Source: CAWAND01 sp963783335 (GTDB lineage: Bacteria > Chloroflexota > Anaerolineae > Anaerolineales > E44-bin32). From it: 64,000 bases of DNA. A program made the translations under genes and the position numbers. The DNA lies in assembly GCA_963783335.1 (NCBI GenBank), contig CAWAND010000001.1, positions 77,141 through 141,140 on the forward strand. Reading direction: 5' to 3'. Under the pieces are notes generated by a model. It worked only from the letters and a program-made list of their open reading frames with translations. It was not told the DNA's origin and searched no databases. Positions 58,212 through 64,000 of this stretch are shown piece by piece. Numbering within the stretch: the first letter of the stretch is position 1; each line of letters begins with the position of its first letter.

Positions 58212-58450
58212 TCGAGCCAACCTACTGTCTCAGGTTCTGCTCAATGAAGGCATATCAGCCTTGACCCCTCGTTCAGAATCCCAGCCCCAGCAATTGCTCC
58301 ACATTGAGTTCTTGCCAGTGGAAAGGATCCGATGTGCGTGCATGTCCCTTGTCATCCAGCTACCCTATGAACCACTAACGCGCGCCAGACGAACGTCAAA
58401 CACAACTCCTGACAATTGACACATGAACATTGCGCATCTACATCTAGAGT

Positions 58451-58470
58451 ATATTCACGGATATGAATAT
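58451..58470. promoter_or_regulatory. ArsR-type operator 1
   Basis: ATATTCA-N6-TGAATAT is a perfect inverted repeat that overlaps the first codons of arsR. ArsR-family repressors bind such repeats (TTCA-N6-TGAA core). It matches operator 2 at 58859 in core and spacing. Confidence 0.75.
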
Positions 58471-58831
58471 GACCAAGGGCACGGCTGAAAGAATGGTGGG
58501 GCGATTGCTTCGGACTCTGGGCCAACCCGCTCGCCTCCGCATCCTTCTGGCGATCGGCGAGGGGGAGGCTTGTGTGTGCCATTTGGAAGCGGTGCTTGGG
58601 CTTCGGCAGGCACTGATATCGCAGCACCTGATGGCCCTACGCCGAGCGCGGGTTCTTCAAACTCGTCGAGATGGCCGATATGTCTACTACCGTCTTCGCG
58701 ATCCGGCCGTGCTCGACCTGGTCCAACTGTCTGCAGAAGTGGCAGGTGTCGGCGACAGTGCGGCCCGCCCGGCTCAGCCGACGGTCCGAGTGGCGAATTG
58801 TGGGTGTCCATCCTGCATCCCCCAAGCCTAG
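58463..58831 (+). CDS. ArsR-family metalloregulator
   Basis: A 122-residue winged-helix repressor. ACVCHLEAVLGLRQALISQH holds the Cys37-x-Cys39 pair of the ArsR alpha-3 metal site at the recognition helix, and LRRARVLQTRRDGRYVYYRL is the wing. The C terminus adds CGCPSC (about 113-118), which could complete a thiol metal or redox site. Metal or redox binding would release DNA. It likely controls itself and the FmdE-TauE genes through the two operators. The start at 58463 lies inside operator 1; ATG 58469 is an alternative. Confidence 0.9.
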   Translation: MNMTKGTAERMVGRLLRTLGQPARLRILLAIGEGEACVCHLEAVLGLRQALISQHLMALRRARVLQTRRDGRYVYYRLRDPAVLDLVQLSAEVAGVGDSAARPAQPTVRVANCGCPSCIPQA

Positions 58832-58858
58832 AGGTCCACTCCCCTTTTTTGAAACGAC

Positions 58859-58880
58859 TTATTCAGATTCGTGAATGTAA
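58859..58880. promoter_or_regulatory. ArsR-type operator 2, before the FmdE gene
   Basis: ATTCA (58861-58865)-N6-TGAAT (58872-58876), the same arrangement as operator 1, lies 28 bp after arsR and 220 bp before the FmdE start. It suggests a second regulated promoter. Confidence 0.65.
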
Positions 58881-59096
58881 GACTGGCGAGGTCCTGTGAG
58901 GTAGGGCTGACCAGCAGCCACCGAAAGAATGGACCGGGATCGAGTTTGCCAGCCTCGCCCGCGGTATCGACGGGAGGAATCCTACGAGCCACAAGAATTC
59001 AAGAAGATCCTCTCTTCGCAGCTTAGCGACCAAGTATGAGTTCACCTGTCGTCGTGAACGATGACAATGGTCCAGATCCAGCAGAAAGGGAGCCTA

Positions 59097-59705
59097 ATGA
59101 ACGCTGACGAGAAAGTGATACTGATGGATGCCCTCAAGTTCCATGGGCACAAGTGCTGGGCGAGCACGGCCGGAGTTCGGGCGGGCCTGGCCGCGATGAC
59201 AGCCCTGGGGGTGGAGCGCAGCGGAGCCAAGTCGTTGCATGCGATTTTGGAGAACGGATACCACCACGGTGCCATGTGTTTTGGCGATGGAGTTCAATAC
59301 ACGACAGGCTGCACCTTTGGAAAAGGCAACATGGAGAAGGTGCCTAAGGGGAAGCTTGCGGTGACCCTTGTTGACAAGGCCAATGGGCGAGCTGTTCGTG
59401 TGGCCTACAAGCCGACACTTCAAAAGCAGATCAAAGACTCGGCCTTCATGAAGAAGCGAGCCGCGGGCATTCCCCCCACCGAGATTCCCGAGGAAGAGCA
59501 GTGGGAATTGGTCAACCTGATCTGGAATGCCTCTGAAGACGAGGTCCTCACAATTGGGCCAGTAGTCGATCGTGTCTGGAATGAGCCGGCTGAGGTCGTG
59601 AGGTTCGCCGTGTGTGAGGGCTGCGACGAGTTGGTCGCCGAGCCGTACCTTCGCGTGGTCGAAGGAAAGCCCTTGTGCATTGACTGTTCGGGGTACCCCG
59701 CTTGA
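59097..59705 (+). CDS. FmdE-family protein with C-terminal zinc ribbon
   Basis: 202 residues. The FmdE domain (about 1-150) carries KFHGHKCWASTAGVRAGLAA, corresponding to the HGHxCPG motif of formylmethanofuran dehydrogenase subunit E-like proteins, and CFGDGVQYTTGCTFGKGN. The C terminus has a zinc ribbon (CEGCDELV and CIDC). In non-methanogens FmdE proteins stand near molybdenum/tungsten or redox genes; the activity is unknown. The ATG at 59097 follows AAAGGGAG. It probably forms a unit with the TauE/SafE permease. Confidence 0.85.
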   Translation: MNADEKVILMDALKFHGHKCWASTAGVRAGLAAMTALGVERSGAKSLHAILENGYHHGAMCFGDGVQYTTGCTFGKGNMEKVPKGKLAVTLVDKANGRAVRVAYKPTLQKQIKDSAFMKKRAAGIPPTEIPEEEQWELVNLIWNASEDEVLTIGPVVDRVWNEPAEVVRFAVCEGCDELVAEPYLRVVEGKPLCIDCSGYPA

Positions 59706-59852
59706 GTTCAACCGGCCCTGCAGGGGGTCCACGCCTTCAGCGCTTTGGCCCCTTGGCGCCTTCAGATGGACGGGCAATGAGCAAGCGGCGAATGGGGCCG
59801 TGGCCTGGAAAGCCAGGCGGCCGCAACCTGTCCGCGCGGAGGTTGTGATCTG

Positions 59853-60602
59853 ATGTTGGTGCTTCTGGTGAGCCTGATCCTTGTGCTTGCGTTCCTGTTC
59901 TCCATGCTGGGATTGGGCGGTGCAATGGTCTACAACCCGTTGATGCTCTGGTTCGGCTACGATTTCAAGAGCGTCGTCGTGCCTGCTGGGCTCCTCCTCA
60001 ACGGACTCACCGCTGCATCGGCCGCCTGGGTGTATTACCGAAGAGGGATGATCGACTTCGGTGCCGGCCTACCCCTCGTGGTTGCCTCAGCGGTGGGCGC
60101 CCCCCTCGGCGCCTTGCTCACCCAGGTCGTCCCGACCAATGTGCTGTTGTGGCTCTTCGCGGCGGCTGTTTTGCTGGCAGGCGGCCGGATGATCATCGTG
60201 AGCGGGTCAGTTGAGCCTCTCGCTGTCCGAGGTTCGCCCTGGCAGCGTGTCATCTTGGGGTCCTCACTTGGGCTGGGCATTGGGGCGATCGCGGGACTGC
60301 TGGGGATTGGTGGAGGATTCCTGATCGTGCCCTTGCTGATTTGGATAGGGTATCCCACCAAAACCGCTGCCGCGACCTCGGCCTTTACGGTCATATTCTC
60401 GTCGGTCACAGGGTTTCTGGGGCATCTGGCAGTGGGGCATTTCGACTGGCTGCTCATGGTGCCTGCCGCGCTTGCCGTGATCCTGGGGTCTCAATTGGGG
60501 GCAAGGTTCATGCACGCCCGTATGCAGCCTCGCCAATTGAAGCAACTCTTTGGCGTTGTCTTGCTTTTCGTGGCCGGCAAGCTGATCCTGGGGTTGGTAT
60601 GA
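59853..60602 (+). CDS. TauE/SafE-family permease
   Basis: A 249-residue membrane protein with about eight helices. The repeated motifs GLGGAMVYNPLMLWFG and GLLGIGGGFLIVPLLIW, one in each half, are diagnostic of the TauE/SafE family, which exports sulfite, sulfoacetate or other organosulfur and C2 anions. Substrate is unknown here. The start follows GGAGGTTGTG. Together with ArsR and FmdE it forms a likely metal/thiol-responsive sulfur or oxyanion module. Confidence 0.92.
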   Translation: MLVLLVSLILVLAFLFSMLGLGGAMVYNPLMLWFGYDFKSVVVPAGLLLNGLTAASAAWVYYRRGMIDFGAGLPLVVASAVGAPLGALLTQVVPTNVLLWLFAAAVLLAGGRMIIVSGSVEPLAVRGSPWQRVILGSSLGLGIGAIAGLLGIGGGFLIVPLLIWIGYPTKTAAATSAFTVIFSSVTGFLGHLAVGHFDWLLMVPAALAVILGSQLGARFMHARMQPRQLKQLFGVVLLFVAGKLILGLV

Positions 60603-60982
60603 ACAGCCCGACGAGAAGCTACTGGGCGCATTCGACGAGTTGCCCTGGCTTCCCCGGCTGTTTCAGGTGACCCGTCCGAAGTACGCCTTGTGTCTGTTCC
60701 ATGTTGCCTGGTGTTACCCAGTATTGTCTGGCGTTGCCTGACGAATCCTGTTGGTCAAGACCCTTGCTAGGAGGCGACGACGGGATTCGAACCCGTGAAT
60801 GAGGGTTTTGCAGACCCTTGCCGCCACTCCCCAGACCCTCGTATGTTAAGTCACACATCATGATGTGTCAGTCAACGTACTCTCCAGACATGCCAATACG
60901 CCCTTGACCCTCCTGTAAGCGGAGACTGTATACTGGCTCGAGTTGTCAGCCAGCTTTCACTCTTCAGTCTGTGTTGGTGGCG
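60603..60982. other. Intergenic region with tRNA-Cys 3' fragment
   Basis: Copy 6 of the tRNA-Cys-derived sequence lies at 60767-60842. Upstream (60695-60765) are loosely repeated TTGCCTGGTGTTAC/TTGTCTGGCGTTGCC segments, like those at 24572-24600 before copy 3. The end holds the MerR promoter. Confidence 0.5.
60767..60842 (-). repeat. tRNA-Cys 3' fragment, copy 6 (perfect)
   Basis: Positions 60767-60822 are identical over 56 bp to 63637-63692 of the intact tRNA-Cys locus: acceptor 3' strand, T arm, variable loop and anticodon arm with GCA anticodon. Then similarity to the tRNA stops and the composite tail begins, including a second CAGACCCT 21 bp after the first. Without the 5' third, no tRNA can form. 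Confidence 0.92.
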
Positions 60983-61832
60983 ATGCTAAAGATTGGCGAA
61001 TTTGCGCAGCTAAGCCAGGTCACGATCAAGACCCTTCATCACTACAGTGATATTGGGCTGTTTGAACCTGCCCATGTTGATCCCTGGACCAACTACCGCT
61101 ACTACACCATCGAGCAGCTGCCACGCATACACCGCATCATGGCACTAAAAGAGGCGGGGTTGTCCTTGGATCAAATCGGACCTCTTGGTTCATGAAGATC
61201 TTTCAACAGAAGAGTTCCGAGGAATGCTGAAACTCAAGCAGAAGGAGATTGAAAGCCAACTTGAACTCTCCCAGCGCACGTTGTCGCTGATCGATTATCG
61301 GTTGCGAATGCTTGATGCGGAAGAGAACTTTCCTGAACTCGATGTGTTGCTGAAAGAACTGGAGCCACTCTTTGTCCTCTCCCTGGTGGTTAAAGAGCAT
61401 CACACGATGAAGAGAGTGGCTGGGAGGCTGCATTCTGCAATCCGAGATGGCTTGGTGAAGTACTCGGGTGTGCAGTTGGATGTGTTCTACGGGGATACGG
61501 TCATACCTCTGGAATCTCCGGACCTTCAGGAAGGACAACACGAAATCTTGCTGGGGGTCGATTCCTCGCAGGAAGATCTCCTTATTCCAGAGCTCGGGTT
61601 GCTGAGAACTCGGATGGAACCTGGTGTAGGAGTGGCGGCGACGCTGACGTTCGCGGACAAAGAACGAGCCGAAGTATGGGAGTCGGTCACACTTCTTCAG
61701 CGCTGGGCGGTAGCCCATGGGTATGGACTTCGCGGCCAAACTCGCTACTGGATGCACCGAGGGCCACTCGATACCCTGAACCGCCATGAATTCGTGGCCG
61801 AAGTGCAGTTGCCCATCAACTCTCCAGAATAA
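60983..61832 (+). CDS. MerR-family regulator with GyrI-like effector domain, +1 frameshift
   Basis: About 282 residues if read through. The first frame has the MerR HTH and wing (LKIGEFAQLSQVTIKTLHHY, GLFEPAHVDPWTNYRYY). The second, from about 61185, has the coiled coil (KLKQKEIESQLELSQRTLSL) and a GyrI/BmrR-like drug-binding domain to 61832. At about 61182 GGACCTC should be GGACTC: one extra C. As written, the first part stops at 61195, leaving a DNA-binding domain only. Such proteins activate efflux or stress genes on binding lipophilic cations. The start is ATG 60983; GTG 60971 is less likely. Confidence 0.85.
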
Positions 61833-61935
61833 TGTCAACCTGGCATCTGTCTGATTGAATGGGGCTCGACCCTAACCAACAATCTGCTGGCTTTAGGCCG
61901 TCACCGTTGATGTGCATTAGTCTTGGGAGGGCGAC

Positions 61936-62847
61936 ATGCGCACAGTTATCCAACGAATTGGCGTTTCCGTGTTGGGTTTGGCCATGCTGGCTGTCCTGCT
62001 GGTCTACGTGGTTAGCACGGTGCGTTGGAACTATGACTACCAGGGCTTCGATGTAACGGCAGAACAGATCAATATCCCCAGTAGCGAGTCAGCTGTTTTG
62101 CGGGGCGAGCATGTTGCGACAATTCACTACTGCGCCGCCTGCCATGGAGCAGATTTGTCCGGCGGCTATCTCATGGATGAACCCTTGCTGGCTGTAGTGC
62201 CTGCACCGAACCTGACAGCAGGGGTGGGTGGGGTAGGCGCGGACAACAGCGCTGAGGATTGGGTTCTCGCGATTCGGCACGGGATTGGCCACGATCGGCG
62301 CGGCCTGATCGGCATGCCGTCGCGCGTCTGGTACCACTTGAGCGATAATGACCTCGGAGATCTGATTGCCTATCTGAAGCACTTGCCTCCTGTGGACAAC
62401 CAGATGCCTCCGCGCAAAATCGGCCCGCTTTTCCGCTTGATGCTGACTCTTGGGAAGGCGCCACCTTCCCAGGCGATGATCATCCCTCATGATGCTTCGC
62501 GACCAAAGGCGCCACCTCAAGAGGTTAGTGTAGCTTATGGGGGGTATCTGGCTCAGAGTTGCATGGGTTGCCACGGAGCCAATCTCAATGGTGGAACCGT
62601 GCGAGACTTGGATGGTAACTTGGTCGTTGCACACAACCTGACCCCCGGTGGAGAGATCGGTGGTTGGTCGGGGGACGATTTCATCAAGACATTGCGGACT
62701 GGCGTCAATCCCGCCGGGCATGAATTGAATGAGGCCATGCCCTGGCCGTACTTGGGGCAGATGACGGACGAAGAGCTGCAGGCGGTCTGGCTGTACCTAA
62801 AGTCACTTCCCGCGCTCGAGCAGAGCACCGATCGAACTGATCTCTAA
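61936..62847 (+). CDS. Membrane-anchored diheme cytochrome c
   Basis: 303 residues. An uncleaved-looking N-terminal helix (about 8-28) anchors it outside the membrane. Two cytochrome c domains carry CAACH (66-70) and CMGCH (209-213), with likely Met ligands in IGMPSR (127) and AMPWP (about 274). It resembles the diheme subunits that take electrons from alcohol, aldose or sulfite dehydrogenases, or pass them to terminal oxidases. No dehydrogenase subunit adjoins it. GGGAGGGCGAC precedes the ATG at 61936. Confidence 0.9.
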   Translation: MRTVIQRIGVSVLGLAMLAVLLVYVVSTVRWNYDYQGFDVTAEQINIPSSESAVLRGEHVATIHYCAACHGADLSGGYLMDEPLLAVVPAPNLTAGVGGVGADNSAEDWVLAIRHGIGHDRRGLIGMPSRVWYHLSDNDLGDLIAYLKHLPPVDNQMPPRKIGPLFRLMLTLGKAPPSQAMIIPHDASRPKAPPQEVSVAYGGYLAQSCMGCHGANLNGGTVRDLDGNLVVAHNLTPGGEIGGWSGDDFIKTLRTGVNPAGHELNEAMPWPYLGQMTDEELQAVWLYLKSLPALEQSTDRTDL

Positions 62848-62907
62848 CCGACCCGATGCGGAAGTGGAGATAGGCGGGAAGAGAGTCTTAGAGGATTCCT
62901 TTGGCAA

Positions 62908-63549
62908 GTGCTGGGAAGCGCACTGGCGTCTACGTTGCCCCTGGCGGGCATGTTGTGGTTGGTCTTTGACGCCTCACTACTGGATAACTTGGTGATCCAT
63001 CAAAGCACGTTTACGGAGATCGTCAGTGGTTCCTCGCTCATGATTACACTCCTGTTTGGGAGCGGGGCGATCTGGGGACTCGGTTTGGGACTTGTCTTCA
63101 CCAAGAATGCAAAACCGATCATCAAGACGGCTGCGCTGCATTGGGGGCTCAGCGCCTTCATGGCCGCTGTGATCTTAGAGTTTGTAAATGGTTTTCAAGA
63201 TCTGCTGAGCCAGTGGTTCGGCATATCCCGGCATTTTATCTTTGCAACGGCATTCGTTCTGTCCGTGGGGATAGTCGTGTCCTGGTGTGCCTACATGGTT
63301 CTCCAACAAATCGAGGGATCCATAAGGAGGAGAAGAGCGGCAATAACATGCGGTTCGTTAGCTGCGATTGCATATCTTCTGGTCGATCGCACCATGTTCT
63401 TTCAGGGCTGGGTACTCGGAACAACAAGGACAGATGGCTCTTCTGTGATGATGACGGTGATGCTGAATGGAGTCACAGCGGCGGCTCTTGTGGGCGGGGG
63501 GATCCTGGGATGGTATCTGCATGATGCTGAGAGATCTCTGACGACATAA
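62908..63549 (+). CDS. Hypothetical five-to-six-helix membrane protein
   Basis: 213 residues of unrecognised family. Hydrophobic segments lie at about 3-22, 43-65, 76-93, 105-130, 145-160 and 180-203, with a basic loop (EGSIRRRRAA) near 140. It begins with GTG 62908, 60 bp after the cytochrome gene, and may be co-transcribed with it. Function unknown. Confidence 0.6.
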   Translation: MLGSALASTLPLAGMLWLVFDASLLDNLVIHQSTFTEIVSGSSLMITLLFGSGAIWGLGLGLVFTKNAKPIIKTAALHWGLSAFMAAVILEFVNGFQDLLSQWFGISRHFIFATAFVLSVGIVVSWCAYMVLQQIEGSIRRRRAAITCGSLAAIAYLLVDRTMFFQGWVLGTTRTDGSSVMMTVMLNGVTAAALVGGGILGWYLHDAERSLTT

Positions 63550-63575
63550 CTTGTCCGTTGCGCGGAATCAACAAA

Positions 63576-63624
63576 GCCGTCCGAGGGTCTAGCCTAATTT
63601 GCGAGACCCCTAGACGGCTTTTTT
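63576..63624. terminator. Bidirectional intrinsic terminator
   Basis: GCCGTC (63576-63581) pairs with GACGGC (63613-63618), reinforced by AGGGTCT/AGACCCCT within. Six T residues follow on the plus strand, and on the minus strand CTTTGTT follows. It can end both the membrane-protein gene and the tRNA-Cys transcript. Similar hairpins stand beside repeat copies 2 and 3. Confidence 0.8.
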
Positions 63625-63641
63625 CAAGACCCTGATCTAGG

Positions 63642-63713
63642 AGGCGACGACGGGATTCGAACCCGTGAATGAGGGTTTTGCAGACCCTTGCCTTACCACT
63701 TGGCTACGTCGCC
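63642..63713 (-). tRNA. tRNA-Cys (GCA)
   Basis: A complete cloverleaf on the minus strand: acceptor GGCGACG/CGTCGCC, D arm from GCCAAGTGGTAAGGC, anticodon stem AGGGT/ACCCT with loop CTGCAAA (anticodon GCA), T arm ACGGG-TTCGAAT-CCCGT and discriminator U. CCA is not encoded in full (CC then T). Its 3' two-thirds is the parent of the six dispersed fragments in this window. Confidence 0.97.
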
Positions 63714-63723
63714 ACACAAATCA

Positions 63724-63800
63724 TCAGCCTTCAGACTCCAACCTTCAGCCGGGACGTCCCGTTGGACTCTCTGAGCTGACGGCTGACTGCTGAAGGCTGA
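63724..63800. repeat. Inverted repeat between the two tRNA genes
   Basis: TCAGCCTTCAG (63724-63734) and CTGAAGGCTGA (63790-63800) are perfect complements around a 55-nt loop, which itself contains further CCTTCAGCC-like half-repeats. It may fold in the tRNA-Gly/tRNA-Cys precursor or be another short repeat insertion. Confidence 0.6.
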
Positions 63801-63811
63801 CAGTTTGACAG

Positions 63812-63883
63812 AGCGGGCGATGGGATTCGAACCCACGACCTCTTCCTTGGCAAGGAAGCGTTCTACCACTGAACTACACCCGC
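63812..63883 (-). tRNA. tRNA-Gly (GCC)
   Basis: Minus-strand cloverleaf: acceptor GCGGGTG/CGCCCGC (one G-U), D arm TTCAGTGGTAGAA, anticodon stem CTTCC/GGAAG with loop TTGCCAA (anticodon GCC), T arm GTGGG-TTCGAAT-CCCAT. CCA is not encoded. It is 98 bp upstream of tRNA-Cys and probably shares its transcript. Confidence 0.97.
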
Positions 63884-64000
63884 ACAACGCATCGGAAGGA
63901 TACCTTGAAGCCCGATTGTCGTCAAGGTGAACGGCCGGGAAGTGGCAAACCGGCGATGTCATAACCCCTCCCGCCGTAAACATTGTGTGGAATTTCACTA

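Noticed and set aside
60767..60842. Functional second tRNA-Cys gene
   Set aside because: The 5' acceptor strand and D arm are absent, so no cloverleaf can form; the same holds for copies 1-5.
63693..63998. 101-residue minus-strand frame
   Set aside because: It translates through tRNA-Gly and part of tRNA-Cys (the SSVVERF...VGSNPIA string is a typical tRNA translation artefact).

Overview
The window looks like a chromosomal segment of an uncultivated Chloroflexota (Anaerolineae-like) bacterium. I infer this from the gene mix: a LacI-controlled L-arabinose locus with a YtfQRT/YjfF-type importer, a very large NdvB-like glucan synthase/phosphorylase, BNR propellers, small stress membrane proteins, and many short palindromic repeats. 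No rRNA or taxonomic marker is present, so the placement is tentative.

Layout. 0.4-4.3 kb: a flavin monooxygenase behind a MalT-like LuxR regulator (minus strand). 5.2-17.6 kb: LacI regulator, complete sugar ABC importer, an M24-fold protein that seems to lack metal ligands, FGGY kinase, ribulose-phosphate epimerase and arabinose isomerase, then a thioredoxin-like lipoprotein with a CcdA protein. 18.5-24.5 kb: MarR regulator with a palindromic operator, a heterodimeric ABC exporter with one degenerate ATP site, and a BNR-repeat protein. 25.0-27.2 kb: ammonium transporter downstream of a response regulator lacking its phospho-acceptor. 28.2-37.8 kb: tandem UspA protein translationally coupled to a roughly 2,900-residue glucan synthase/phosphorylase. 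38.4-52.7 kb: a plastic zone with a DDE-type IS, an RHH/MazF toxin-antitoxin pair, two decayed IS110-family elements, an enolase pseudogene, a glucose dehydrogenase-GH15-sugar transporter operon, a methyltransferase remnant and an IS3 element. 52.8-57.9 kb: a minus-strand row of small stress or membrane genes and an RNB exoribonuclease. 58.4-60.6 kb: ArsR regulator with two matching operators, an FmdE-like protein and a TauE/SafE permease. 61.0-63.5 kb: MerR regulator, diheme cytochrome c and a membrane protein. 63.6-63.9 kb: intact tRNA-Cys and tRNA-Gly genes.

The most striking structure is not a gene. Six truncated copies of the 3' two-thirds of the tRNA-Cys gene lie at about 4.6, 18.0, 24.7, 27.4, 37.9 and 60.8 kb, all in the same orientation as the intact gene at 63.6 kb. 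They fall exactly at the borders between the functional blocks above. That is what serial integration at the tRNA-Cys 3' end would leave behind, although no integrase is visible. Several copies extend into a conserved composite repeat of 150-200 bp, and three carry a palindromic insert at the same point of the T loop.

Two cautions apply. Five genes (sugar permease, ABC exporter subunit, glucan synthase, first IS110 transposase, MerR) are each broken by one extra base in a homopolymer; this fits sequencing error as well as real decay. Functional assignments rest on motif recognition by eye, not on database searches.
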